64,000 bases of DNA from Pisolithus tinctorius (GCA_024663395.1 JANFAH010000104.1:1-64000); one strand, 5' to 3'. Positions 11,391-22,734 are shown, counted from the stretch's first letter. A program made the numbers and translations. The notes: generated by a model not told the origin, from the letters alone.

Positions 11391-13040
11391 TCAAGGCACC
11401 GGGCACTCATGTCCATATTGGGAAGTATGTTTTACGATATCCCCATTAATGCTAGTATCCAAGCCCAGCTTCTTCAGCAGACCCTTTGCGTGGTCGCCCG
11501 TCTTCTCTGGCAGGTCCAGTTCGCGTGAAGGCGGTCGACTCATAAGCTCCTGCACGCTTGTTTTGACGTCCTTGCCTGGTATATGAATGAGCATCTCCAC
11601 ACACACACGCCCCGTTCATCAATAACGCACCTTCATAAAGCACTTGATATATCTAGGGCACGGGTTACCATCGGGAACATCCGCCGGGAAGACATACTCA
11701 CCTCGGTCGCAATGGAGGCGTTCACGTCCATCTCATCTATGATCTTCTTCAGTCCCTTGGCCGTCGTAACGCCTTCCGCCACGCTACCAAGCGTCCTGAT
11801 AATATCTTCCAGCGCTTCGCCTTTCCCAAGCCGATAGCCCACAGTGTAATTGCGACTGCTGGGTGAGCTACACGTGAGGAACAAATCTCCCACACCAGCG
11901 AGACCCAGGAACGTCAGTGGAGATGCACCATAAGCAGTCCCGATCTTCGTCATCTCCGCCAAGCCCCGGGTGATCAACACTTAAGTAATTTAGCGCCCGA
12001 AAAACCCCTATCAGACTTGACATGTACTCAACTTGCTCGCGTATTGTTTTCAAAGCCTAAACCATCCGCCATCCCAGCAGCAATGGCATACACGTTCTTC
12101 AAAGCTCCCGCCAGCTCCAGTCCTATTGGATCCCGCCCTGTATAACTGGGGACACGATCATTCAAAATAAAAAGGTAGACGGCATTGACAAGGCTTACCA
12201 GCGAAACCAAGGTTGATGGAATACCTCAGAAGCCTTTTCAGCTCGAGACTCCGTCAAGGAAGCAACGGAAACAGAAGTAGGCTGTCTGCGAACGACTGAC
12301 CGGACGAGTGAGCTACTCTGCGGCAAAGAGTGGACTACGGGATGCACTGACTTTCCTTTGCGAAGGAAGGGCCTGACTGCGTGCCATAAGCATTTTCAAT
12401 CCCAAGGGAAGTAGAAAGCAACTCACGATAAAGGTTGCCTCGCGAGCTACTCTACTTCCGCATGTATCCGCAATGATTTCGAGAGTAAGAGCCTGCGTGC
12501 CGGTCTCGATACCTTTGTTGACGAAAATCATCAAGGGTAACTTTTCCCCAGTGAGGCTTGGCTGGAGCTTTGTGAGAGTTTCTCTGGATGACGGCGATGA
12601 CGGCTTGGTCAGAGGAGTCGAGGATAGTTTGCATACCTGATTCCTTGGGTGGGTATCGCAAAGAGGAGGACCTCCATCTGCTGCACCGTCTCCTTGTTTG
12701 GTATTTCGGGCCCCAATGCATGAATGTTGGTGGAGAATGCATGGTCTTTGAGATAGTTGGGGTTGCGATGGTGAACGTTGAAGTACTCTACGAAGCCGGG
12801 GTCGCGAGACCAGAGAAACACCTCGTGTTCGCAGTCGCCGAGATGATCTGCAAGGCAGCTTCCAAAGTTGCCTGCCCCGAGGACAAGAACTCTGGATTTG
12901 GGTGTGGGAGAAGAAGACATGCGGGACGACAGAGGACGAGAGAACAGTCCTGGTGTCCTTGTCGGAATAAATACCGACCGATAGAGCGACAAAGCCGATG
13001 GATGACAGTGGCCAGGGATGCAGAGTCGCGTGACCAGCAT
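11391..13040 (-). CDS. GPD1: NAD-dependent glycerol-3-phosphate dehydrogenase
   Basis: Reduces dihydroxyacetone phosphate to glycerol 3-phosphate with NADH, feeding glycerol and phospholipid synthesis. The spliced protein shows the Rossmann motif [11 protein letters not shown], then [55 protein letters not shown] and GLAGVGDLF, all signatures of the family. The first intron is 12636-12584. A 25-nt exon encodes SGPSFAKE. The C-terminal tail continues past [19 protein letters not shown] for about 45 residues. The first ATG adds about 40 residues rich in Arg/Ser without acids before a second Met ([12 protein letters not shown]), which looks like a mitochondrial or other organellar presequence. 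Which isoform this is (Gpd1 or Gpd2-like) cannot be decided; the symbol marks the family. It is divergent from SED5. Confidence 0.93.
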
Positions 13041-13227
13041 GCAAGGCCGAGTGGAGAGGCAGACTATTTAAGATTCTGCCTATGATATCACTGCTTACCG
13101 CAAATGCGTCGACCGTCGCGTGCGCCGGGTCACTTTCTATATTAGGCTGTACTTCCCGGCCGGTGCTCCGTCCGCTGCGCAACCACCGCTAACACACCTG
13201 CCAGAGTGTACTTACCATCTCCCCTCC
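13041..13227. promoter_or_regulatory. Short shared promoter (GPD / SED5)
   Basis: Only 187 bases separate the two divergent ATGs. It contains G/C-rich stretches and a short AT-rich element near 13136-13146, but no site I can name. Confidence 0.45.
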
Positions 13228-14551
13228 ATGGCAATACAGGACCGGACAAACGAATTTCGCACATGTGTCGACTCAATTCGCAACAGGTCTGCCCCGCTAC
13301 CCCATCCAGCTGAGGCAAAACAACGCCTGCTGCAATCCCATGCAAAGGGCACCCCAAAGAGCGAATTCTCGCGTATGGCATCTGCAATTGCCAAGGACAT
13401 CAGCACCACTACCGTCAAACTAGGGAAACTGGCTCAACGTAGGTGTCTGTCCCAATACCGCTGTTGTGTTCACCCAGCTAATCACCTCCGCAAGTTGCGA
13501 AACGCAAAACGCTCTTCGACGACAGACCCGTGGAGATCAGCGTACGTGTCCTTCCCACCGCTCGTTCTGCGTATCCTAACTTCATGTGTTAGGAATTGAC
13601 CTTTATCATCAAACAAGACATCGCTAGCATCAACCGTCAAATAGCCGCCCTCCAGTCCTTCGTGAAGCAGCGCAATGCACAAGGAGGCTCGACAGAAGGG
13701 AAGCAAATTGACGAGCACAACCACAACGTCGTCATGATGCTCCAAAGTAAACTAGCCAGCACTAGCATGACATTCAAGGACGTACTAGAAGTTCGAACCC
13801 AAGTAAGGACCTGCTCTTCTACATGAGAACGCCACACTCGAACCCTGTCAATAGAACATGAAGGAGACGAAAGACCGAACAGAGCAGTTCATGCACTCTA
13901 CGGCTGCCGCCGCCCATCAAGCACCACAGAGTACATCCCCCTCGTATCACCACTTACTGTTACTGAACTTGCTGCCTTGTTAGATTCCGTGTTATTAAAC
14001 GGCCGTTTCGATCCCATGGGTGACGGTAGTGGCAGTCGCCCGAGTTCAAAGGGTAAAGGGAGGGCACCTCAAACCGGAGACGTGCTTGCCATGGACCTAG
14101 ATTCGGCAGAGGGCGGTCTCGCTGCAAATGGTGGAGGTGCTTTTATGCAAATGCAACTGGTGGAACAGCAGGCATGTATTAGCTTCTTGCATTCACGCTT
14201 TTAATATTTACTAGTCTCTAGGACTCCTACATTCAATCACGTTCTACAGCAATCGAATCCATTGAGTCCACGATAGCAGAGTTAGGACAAATATTCAATC
14301 AATTAGCACACATGGTCGCGGAGCAGCGGGAAACAGTGCAGCGCATTGACGCAGACACTATGGACATTGCATCAAACGTCAGTGGAGCACAGAGAGAACT
14401 ATTGAAGTACTACGCTAGTATATCCAGCAACCGTTGGTTAATGCTCAAAGTATTTGGCATCTTAATCGTTTTTGTAAGTGACATCCCCTCAAGTTGCAAC
14501 CACGTTGACCAGTCGCTCTCGTAGTTCCTTGTATTTATTCTGGTATCCTGA
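13228..14551 (+). CDS. SED5: Syntaxin-5 / Sed5 Qa-SNARE (Golgi)
   Basis: t-SNARE of the cis-Golgi needed for ER-Golgi and intra-Golgi vesicle fusion. The N-terminus MAIQDRTNEFRTCVDSI is the short Sly1-binding type of Sed5. The Habc region follows (ELTFIIKQDIASINRQIAALQ, HNHNVVMMLQSKLA). The SNARE motif begins at IESTIAELGQIFNQLAHMV with the expected central Gln, and it continues through EQRETVQRIDADTM. The protein ends in a single hydrophobic anchor of about 18 residues, with the last exon 14525-14551 giving FLVFILVS and the stop. At least five introns are needed, all GT-AG. Family length (about 320 residues) fits. The 3' end is convergent with the NOP6-like gene. Confidence 0.95.
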
Positions 14552-14658
14552 TACGGACCATTGATATTTGGACACTGTTTTCGAGCTATCGTCATCATCA
14601 CTGCTGGGCATGGCGTTTCAGAACATAGATAGATCGAATCTCACGACCGTCGCAGGTA

Positions 14659-15825
14659 CTACCCTACTCGTATGGCATTGACACCAGTCCCAAAACTCTT
14701 GGCTTTGCGCCCCCGGCCGTCCTTTGCATGCTTCTTACCGCCACGACGTTTCTCGGTTTCTACTACGTCACCAACGCTCCAAGTCCGCTTCTTAACTTGA
14801 ACTTGCTCCGCCCCAGAAGTCGCTGAGAAACGCTGTGTGCCTTGAGTTTGATCACTTGTCGTGATATCGGTGCGAGCCTGCCCCCCTTGTTTTTTACGCT
14901 TCGATACATCGTCAAGTTCGAGTCAAGAGAACTGAGGCGAAGTCCACATACTCGCTGCCCATCCAATCCCTTGTTACGATCTTTGAGCTTCTTTAAACGG
15001 GCTTCTCCTTTACCTCCGCCTCCTGCGGTCAATTCTACGTTAATTTTGCGACCCTCCAGCTCAGAGTGATGCAGCTTAAGAGCCCGTTGAAGGGCATGCT
15101 TATTCTCAAACTCGAGAAAAGCACATCCTTTTGATTTCGTGATAAGTTTTGTTGGAGGTTTGCTCGTTGATAGTTTGGGTGTAAGTAATCGTACAGTGGG
15201 TGGTGGATCTTGCACTGGAGTTGAACATCTCCGACGAGCCAATTGGAATTCCTGACGTACCACATGCGGAGAAATGTCCTCGAATGGTTTCCGCCGTCGT
15301 GGTATATTTGAGATTACCTAGGAGGACAACATAAGACCCCGGGGGTGCAACCAATTGTGAATGGACCGCCATACCGAGAAAAAGAATGAATCGTTGATTC
15401 GACTTCCCCGACTCCTCACCACTCTCCTCGCCTTCTACAGCTTGTTCCACATCGACGACAGGCTCCCCATCAGGCCCTTTCCGCCTCTTGCGTTTTGGCC
15501 TGTCGGGCTGTTCTCCTGTTCTTTGCGTTTCTTCACCAGTTTCGCCCTTCCTCTTCTTCGACCCCACCACCCTTGTTGCTCCCGCCTTGGGGTTCCCTGC
15601 TCTGTGGTCGACCACAAACCCCGCGCCCGGTTCATCGCCCTCTTCACATTGCGGTACACCAATCCCGCTCTCAGCAAGAACCTGATCTTCGAGGACAGGG
15701 ACATCGTTATCTGCTAATTCCAACTCTGCGCCTTTCTGTCCCTTCTTGCCCTGCCTCCGGTCGCGAAAGGCGATACCCTTCTTTTCTCGCTTTGTGAGCT
15801 TCCAGCGTGGACGACATTTATAGGG
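14659..15825 (-). CDS. NOP6: Nop6-like nucleolar RNA-binding protein (5' end unresolved)
   Basis: Small RRM protein likely acting in 40S ribosome assembly in the nucleolus. The N-terminus reads KLTKREKKGIAFRDRRQGKK, followed by an acidic linker and KRKRRKGPDGE. A split RRM follows (RFILFLG|NLKYTTTAETIRGHF, then SKGCAFLEFENKHALQRAL), then KINVELTAGGGGKGEARLKK and a basic tail ending GRGRKAKSFGTGVNAIRVG. The RRM and the GGGGK block match yeast Nop6. The start is not clear: the coding frame is open only to about 15834, where an in-frame TGA lies, and no ATG is in frame. One possibility is a 12-nt first exon at 15954-15943 with a GTAAGT donor spliced to an acceptor at 15826. Another is a sequence error near the out-of-frame ATG at 15817. 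Confidence 0.85.
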
Positions 15826-16310
15826 CTCGGTAACTCAACATCCCCGGGCCTGTGTGTGTGGAAGAAGCCTCCATCACGAAGTGTGTACATCACATATATC
15901 ATCACGTGATGGCATCTTCCAAACTTCCTTCTCGTTACTTACGCTAGGCCTCATGTGTCCATCTTGCTCTTGAATTTTTCTCCTTAAATACGTGGCTTAC
16001 GCCTCCTTGCTGGAACCAATACCTGAGCTACTCATCAAGGTGTATTGCTACATCTAAGTCAAATTCAAGCTACACATACCTTGCCACCGGACGGGAGTCA
16101 TACAGCCCAGGTTTTGCTACCTAGGCATATCCATATTACAGTATCACATACGGCAACGACCGCCGGCCATTGTGTACCAAACGAGGATAAGCCGGAATCG
16201 AGTAGCCATCATCGTGTGTGGCATACTCCGGTATCCTTGTTTACATCCACAGGGTCATCTCATCTTGGACAGGCACTCCATAACAAGGAGAGCCCTATCC
16301 CAGCCTATCC
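15826..16310. promoter_or_regulatory. Upstream region of the NOP6-like gene
   Basis: It holds the promoter of the minus-strand NOP6-like gene and the 3' end of the next minus-strand gene. A palindromic ATCACGTGAT at 15901-15910 contains the CACGTG E-box bound by bHLH factors in fungi. Depending on the true 5' end, this may lie inside a first intron. I see no coding feature in the remaining sequence. Confidence 0.4.
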
Positions 16311-17805
16311 CTAACTAAGGGTGAGACCGTTCACACCTTCATTGGCACCTTCGACGTCCCTCTCGTCGCCATCTGTCCCACGCCTATTTCTAGCGAGCGG
16401 TCGGAGAATCGGACTTGCAAGGCCTAGAGTTGGCCGTAGAATCGGGCTAGATGAAACGCTCATCGATCCGAGTCCTACTTGTCGAGAAGTTGTGTAAATA
16501 GGCATGTTGTAGCTAGTCACTGTGGGAGACGAGTTCGTCGATCCGCCGTTCGAGACCGGTATCGCCAGGGGGTTTGGAAATGAGGGTCTCCCATTCGGCG
16601 TCCGGGGGTAAGACAGAGAAGGGTGTACCTCTCTCAGGTAAGATATCGATGGCGAAACCGCTCGGCGCTTTGCAGCAGTAGGATATGGATCGTAACGATC
16701 ATCGACTGTGAAAGAAGGGGACACGTGAATGACTGATCACCAACTAGACAGATATGCACTCTATACACACGTTTCCGCTTGTTGGAGCGTACAGCACTGG
16801 CCGTTGGAGGTGGTGTGTATCGCCATTGGACAGCAGGTGTGGAAGTTACCAATGGTGAAGTCAGCGGCTGGTGACAACCATCAACCCCAAGTAAATTAAG
16901 GTCACAAGATACGCACTGGATCCACATCCATAGCTACTACCATGGGACTTCCGGAGGTACATGTTGCAAAATCATCACCGTTCACGCTTTGCGCAGGCGT
17001 ACAAGGTTTGGTTGTGGCCGACTCGCTAGGAGGGTCAAAAGCGAAAATGCCATCCACATCGTCTTCGTCACTCGGCGTATCCTCTCGGTCAAAGTCTTCA
17101 TCGACTGCTTCCTCCGGGTATCGCCCTTTGTTTGAAGGTGCACGAGGAGTGCGGGGTTGCACCGGGAGTTCTGAGTACGATGCTATCAGACGTTGAAATG
17201 CAGCCTCCGACTTCACCTCGTCATCCTCGGGGCGGGTTGACTCGGCTAATATGTTAAGGATGCGAGCAAGCTTGAGCTGTGGACGCGCTGGTCCTCAGCT
17301 ACACGTCGTGTCTCCTGTTCCACTGTATACTTACTGGGTACGTTGGACGCCTTGAGTTGACCACGGCGGGACTGTAGAGGGGTGCTGGTGCCAAGACACT
17401 AATATTGTGATTTGGTGGAGTCGATGGGTTCAACGTATCTTCACTGCTCTCGTCCCCAAGTCTTTCAGCGTCTTTGGAAGCTGGCACGGAAATAGGAGGC
17501 GTTGGGTTGCCTGAGCTGTTGGACGGCGAGCTCTCGGTGCACATCCGTTCTCGGTCACTCTCTGACTCTTCACCGCCAACACTTCTATGTCTACGTGTGG
17601 GTATTGAGAACGATATGGCCAGTGGGCTGCTTGTGTGTTTATCAGCATAGGCGGTAGAAGGCCTTGGGAGAAGTGATGGGCGTCGGAAACGTAGAAACAG
17701 AGGACTGGGCGAGCCTTCGGGGGAGGTTACTAGAGTCGAGCTCAATGGCAGAGCAAAATCTTGCGATGAAGAGGGAAACGATAGACGGCGTGGAGAGCGC
17801 GACAT
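16311..17805 (-). CDS. Conserved protein of unknown function, Ser/Pro-rich
   Basis: Four exons join in phase. The start is MSRSPRRLSFPSSSQ at 17805, and the first exon ends at RRPTYP near 17338. The second begins LKLARILNILAESTRP, with a helical block DDEVKSEAAFQRLIASY. A short exon contains VQWRYTPPPTASAVRSNKRK. The last runs from DDRYDPYPTAAKRRAVSPS to the stop at 16311-16313. Outside the LKLARILNIL...RLIASY block, the protein is low-complexity (Ser, Pro, Arg) with acidic DEDFDREDTPSDEDD and basic nuclear-signal-like patches. This suggests a nuclear regulatory protein, but I recognise no family. Confidence 0.7.
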
Positions 17806-18147
17806 CACCACATGTGCTGATCGGAAGCCTGGCGCTTGGCAGTGATCGTTGTGTTTGGATGGGGAACGCTGACGCATCCATCCGTTCACCGCCATTCCTG
17901 AACGGAATAATACTACGGGTCCAGAGCCGAACAGCAGACAACGAAGTAAACTCCTCTTTACTCCGGAGGCTGCAGTGAAATTAGTACTGAGTGGTGCGTT
18001 GCGTTCTAGACAACGATGAATGTCATATAGAATTTGGATTCGATCGTACAATAGTAAGTATAGACTAAGTCGAGCACTACTTCCAAGCTAAAACATCGCT
18101 ATCCAAACCCCCAAGCGGTAATAGGTTTCCACCACTGATGATCGGCC
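17806..18147. other. Intergenic, upstream of the unknown minus-strand gene
   Basis: These 342 bases hold the promoter of the 16311-17805 gene and the 3' region of the MGST3-like gene. AT-rich segments near 18040-18065 are visible. Otherwise I see nothing. Confidence 0.45.
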
Positions 18148-18915
18148 TCACAAAGAAAGGAAGAGCTGGTAAGCGGAATAGGTCGCCCCCAAAAGAAGAC
18201 CTATTTCAAAGAAGTGTCAATGCGGATTGTGCAGTATCTCGATCATGGGGCTCACCTGTTGCAGCACCATTGCTGATCATACCGCCGGGAAGACGCTGTG
18301 GACAAGGTTACGACGCTCGATATCAAACACTATCCATTTCTTACCTTGGCTGGATCGCCAGTCTTGTATCCGTAGGTGTATAAGACCCGCCCGACAGAGA
18401 ATGCGCTACCCAAAGCAGTAGCAAGGAGGGGGCACTTGAAACCAGTAACCAATGTTCTGTCCAACCGTGTCAATTGATCCCTGCAGGTGAGTACACCAGG
18501 ACCTCATTCGATACTTACCCGATAACGACAATAGGGACGAACTCCAAGGTATTCTGGTGAGCACCTAAAATGACACGTCAATCAACAAGTCTCGTGCAGG
18601 CAACTCTGAATCGACTAACGTTGAGTACAGTTAAATTTCAACGCAGCAGGATTCGCCTTGCATTCAGCCTGCTCGGCATACACTGTAATGAACAGGTTAG
18701 GCCGAGGTTACAACCGAAGACATTTACTTGCTTTGAGGGTATGTTATCCCCGCCCTTCTGCGAGCCCGACCTACGAGCAACGCCTGCCAGAACAGCACCC
18801 AGCCCAGCGATACCAGAGGGCCTGCGACATACTTGTATCTAATGTGTAAACCATTAGTAGAAGTCAGCCACTGACGGACCAACACCCACTCTTCTGGGAG
18901 CATGATAGATGACAT
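18148..18915 (-). CDS. MGST3: MGST3-type MAPEG membrane protein (microsomal glutathione transferase)
   Basis: Small integral membrane protein of about 150 residues, probably in the ER, with glutathione transferase/peroxidase activity in the family. The spliced sequence starts MSSIMLPEEYKYVAGPLVSL, has a first transmembrane helix, then GITYPQMYAEQAE, KFNCTQRAHQNTLEFVP (the MAPEG FNC.QRAHQN.LE signature), SVGRVLYTYGYKTGDP and a final hydrophobic segment ending YQLFLSL. Six exons are needed. The second intron, 18731-18683, fits only with a GC donor (GCAAGT), because the overlapping GT site shifts the frame into a stop. All others are GT-AG. Helix count and length match the family. Confidence 0.93.
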
Positions 18916-19517
18916 ATTGCGATAAATGGGAAAAATGTGTGCGCTTTCAAGTAGGATATTGAGCAATTCGAAGCTCGTTACCTTGTGGTACTTATAGTCG
19001 CAGACCTGAGATCTGTATCATCTATTAGCATCACACGTGCCGAAGGGAGGCGTCATCATGAATGAGACCCTGGCAACCCAAGCATTCTAGTACATTCCTT
19101 ACGCACAGCGAGACAGTCTGCAGTAGTAAGCAGCCGAGGGGGCAACGTAGGCCTGTATCACTAATTTAATAACTTGATTCAAATGACTGCGATGCGTGTG
19201 CATGCGTAAGCTACTGTTGACGTGTAGGCTGATGCATGCAGGAAAAAGGCACAGCGTACTATGGTCGAATCTTAATCCACCCGGGCTTGGGACGATCGGA
19301 TAGAGACCGAGGACGCACTTTGCAAGCAACATCGACTACAGCTGCCATCTGGTAACTTTTCGATGGTAATAGCCAGATAGTAACTTTTCAATGGGTAATA
19401 GCCAGATGGATCCGTTTCCAGGACACCTACCATAAATGGCAATGATTATAATTGATGTACAGTCGTTCTTGCTCGAATCGCTGTGCGACAGCGGCTTCTT
19501 ACGCCGTACCGAACAAA
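18916..19517. promoter_or_regulatory. Divergent intergenic region (MGST3 / RRB1)
   Basis: About 600 bases between two divergent genes. Apart from the tandem repeat at 19353-19409 I see no coding frame or RNA gene. Short AT-rich tracts near 19430-19455 may belong to the RRB1 promoter. Confidence 0.45.
19353..19409. repeat. Two-copy tandem repeat, 28-29 bp units
   Basis: Two adjacent near-identical units, each beginning TAACTTTTC and ending AATAGCCAGAT. They differ by a substitution and a one-base insertion. The repeat lies 110-165 bp upstream of the RRB1 ATG. Whether it is regulatory is unknown. Confidence 0.7.
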
Positions 19518-21213
19518 ATGTCAAAACGATCAGCAGCAGACAGTCAAACAGAAGGCCAGGCATATACAAAAGTATCCGGAAATGCATCCAGACGCGACGA
19601 TGCAACCGCTGATGAGATGGGCGAATTTGAAGATGCATGGGAGGACGAGATCGAGTCTGAAGGAGAGGCAGTAGATGCTGATGCTGACGGAGGAGTGGAC
19701 GGTACGAGGACACAGGTGCACATCTTTCACAGGTTGTAACGTACTTTGTTTAGGCATGGATGTTGACGAGGTTATGCCTGCTATCGAGGAGTCTGAAGAA
19801 AAACCGTCAGAACCAGAGGCATTCATACCCGGCACCCATGTTCTCGGGAAAGACGAAGTACTGGAACCTGACGACACGGTATATATTATGCGCCATTCAA
19901 TGAACGTATCCTGGCCTTGTCTTTCATTTGACGTCCTACGAGACAATCTGGGTGATGAACGACAGAGATATCCCGCAGTCGCCTACATCGTGGCTGGAAC
20001 GCAGGCGGACAGAAGGAGCAACAACGAGGTCTCTGTTTATAAGATGAGCTCGCTCTATCGCACGCAAAAAAACGGAGGTATGTCTCTTGTCTGCTTGGCC
20101 GATGTGGTATATTGAATCCCTACTACAGAAGACTCCGACTCTGACGGCGAGGATAACGAAGACGACCTCGATGAAGACCCTGTGCTAGAGTACAGGTCGG
20201 TTCCACACGACGGTGGAGTGAATCGGGTTCGGGCGCAACCTTTGCCGCCATCTTCTGGTCTCCCCCCTGTGTCCCAACCGTACTATGCCGCAACGTGGGC
20301 GGAAACAGGGAAGGTACACATTTGGGATATACGTCCGCTCATAGAATCACTCGACACGCCTGGTTACTCCCTTGAAAAGGCAAGGACCAACAAACCGACC
20401 TTCTCCATCAACTCACATGGTCATGCGGAAGGTTTTGCCATGGATTGGGCATCGTCAGGTGGAGCCAATCCGTCCGCCCTCCGTCTTCTCACCGGAGATA
20501 TCCACTCGAAAATTTACCTAACGATAACCACACCGTCTGGTTTTAATCCCCTTTCTCAGCCATTCGTGTCGCACACATCCAGTGTTGAAGACATCCAATG
20601 GAGCCCAACCGAACCCACTGTCTTTGCGTCGTGTTCTGCAGACTGTAGTGTACAAATATGGGACGTACGCACCAGAGGTCGTCAAAGTGCGACCGGCATC
20701 GACCATGCTCATGAGAGCGACGTGAATGTCATCAGCTGGAATAGAAACACGACTTACTTGATGTTGAGTGGTGGAGACGAAGGCGGAATCAAGGTATGGG
20801 ATTTACGAAGCGTGAAAAAGCGAGGGTATGTTTTCCGAGTTCCTTCCTCCCTCTCGACTTAGTATGCCTGCAGTTCATCTGGGGGCGTCTCTAGCCCCGT
20901 TGCCGCCTTCACATGGCACAAGGCACCGATCACATCCATCGAGTGGCATTCAACAGATGATTCGGTCTTCGTCGCTTCTGGTGCTGATGATCAAGTCACC
21001 TTATGGGACCTCGGAGTAGAGCAAGACGATGAAGACGTGGGTACTGCAATGAACGTAACGCCTGACGGCGACCAAGAAGTCCCCCCTCAGCTGCTCTTTA
21101 TCCACCAAGGACAAAAGGATGTCAAGGAGGTCCATTGGCATCCGCAGATCCCCGGCACTGTCATCACCACTGCGCTGGATGGTTTCAACATATTTAAAAC
21201 TATATCAGTTTAG
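19518..21213 (+). CDS. RRB1: Rrb1/GRWD1 WD40 ribosome assembly chaperone
   Basis: Nuclear WD40 protein that in yeast escorts ribosomal protein L3 into 60S assembly. It begins MSKRSAADSQTEG with an acidic region, then the conserved FIPGTHVLGKDEVLEPDD and YIMRHSMNVSWPCLSFD of this family. The WD repeats contain WAETGKVHIWDIRPL, SVEDIQWSPTEPTVFASCSA, VQIWDVR and GIKVWDLR, then WHSTDDSVFVASGADDQVTL. The C-terminus is PGTVITTALDGFNIFKTISV, close to the family ending. Introns interrupt near 19702-19753, 20075-20127 and 20826-20875, keeping phase. Length is about 510 residues, as expected. Confidence 0.96.
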
Positions 21214-21421
21214 AATTAGACCGCTGTGTATGCCGTCGGAGAACAAAAGTACCCTAAGGAATATATACTTTGGCGTCCCAGCACGGATTTTATCTACACG
21301 TTGAGGGAGCGCGTTAATATTCTACGCCCGGTCAGTAAAGCCCTGCGCGATTGTTGCCTCTTGGCGAACGTATCTATGGGTATTGGGCGTAAGATTTGCG
21401 CACTTCATATTTCAACGAATC

Positions 21422-22618
21422 CTAAGGGCCCACCTTGGCCATGTTCTTGTGAAGTATGTCAGTTATAACCGCATATATATTGCGGATGTCGATGAGATTT
21501 TGGCGTGCGAAGAACAGTTGCTTTTCATCGTGCTCCCGTAGTGCAAGCTACAGATGAGGTTAAAGTCATGCTTGCAACTGCAATCAATTGTCTTACAGCA
21601 TAGTCCTCGACGTTTGGATACTTGATCAGCTTAGAGCATATTTTCGCGCGAGCAAGATGATGTTGTCGAACGCTGTCACGGATGTTATAGGCACTTTCTT
21701 GTGAGCGAAGTAGCTCGCTTAGAACCTCTGATAATTCCGTGAACGTCGAGTGCCTGAAACAGAGTTTTGAAACACAAGGACATACCTTCCTGAATCTGAA
21801 CCCCTTTTATCGTCGTGGTTAGTCATTGAGCTGGGGAGGAGATGAGTAACAATACCAAAATTGTCACCACTTGAAAAAATATGTTGAGAAACAATCAAGC
21901 AGGTCAAGCACAACGACGTACTCTTCGATTCTAAGTTACCACGTGAACAAACGGAGCAAGGATGAGCAGGAGAGCACGCACTTGGGCATTGTAAGATTGA
22001 CCCATAACTTGACTTTGTCCTGGACGGGAGAATTTTAACTAAAGGAATAAAAGCTGAATAGTTATTCCTCACGCAACAGTCAGACAGTTGTGTACACTCC
22101 GACTTAGTGGTTTCGGACAATTTCAAGATATGTTTGTTCGCGTGCACAAGGTCAGGGTACCGTGCATTGGGGATGTCGCCGTTGGGGAGTGATGGCACAC
22201 TGCCGTCCTCTGTTCGCTTACGCTTTGCTGGACCATTTGAGTCCACGTAGTCACTTGGAGCTGGATACACCCGGGCGTCCGTTAGAGTGGACGCATGGGC
22301 TATATTGAACGGCGAGTCCGGCGCCTTAGTAGATTCGATCAAAGTTGTCAGCTCACTGCAAGCCAAATCAGCGACAGCAGCGGAACCGCATAGATTCCTC
22401 GTACATAATCTGTGTCACTAGCGGTTAGAAGCCCAATATATAATCTTCGAGGAGACGATAATCTTACTTTGGCTGGGAAGAGACGGAATACGATGTCACT
22501 TGCAACAGATGCTGTCTTGGTGCGAAATGTCTGCAATTCCACTCAGCAACTCTATAAGCCCACATAGGGTCGGCCACCTTACCTCCAACTTCTCTGAGTC
22601 CTCTTTGGACAACGACAT
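21422..22618 (-). CDS. PSME3: PA28/REG-gamma-type proteasome activator
   Basis: Ring-forming 11S activator that opens the 20S proteasome independently of ATP. The start MSLSKEDSEKLE + TFRTKTASVASDIVFRLFPAK aligns with the N-terminal helix of PA28-gamma. The middle carries AKRKRTEDGSVPSLPNGD, like the KKRR...MPNG insert of PA28-gamma. After the linker come DKVKLWVNLTMPK + IEDGDNFGVQIQEEVLSEL, then RAKICSKLIKYPNVEDYA and LREHDEKQLFFARQNLIDIR, the classic activation-loop and C-terminal helices. The stop is at 21422-21424. One weak point is near 22386-22356: the frame continues only if a 31-nt intron is removed or a one-base shift is allowed. Budding yeast lacks this gene. It is divergent from TAF1. 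Confidence 0.9.
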
Positions 22619-22734
22619 GATGTAGCGCTACGGTTAGAGGGTACGTAGTCGACTAATAAGGGGGAAGTGTATTTGTCAGCAAGACAATTGCTCAAGCTTG
22701 TCTCAGTGACGTTCGTGACAGAGCTTGGGCCGGA
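22619..22734. promoter_or_regulatory. Short shared promoter (PA28 / TAF1)
   Basis: Only about 116 bases separate the PA28 ATG from the proposed TAF1 ATG at 22735, so the two genes probably share regulation. No named site is seen. Confidence 0.4.

Noticed and set aside
16045..16314. Plus-strand frame of 89 codons upstream of the NOP6-like gene
   Set aside because: No ATG, His/Ser/Thr-rich low-complexity translation, and no splice partners.
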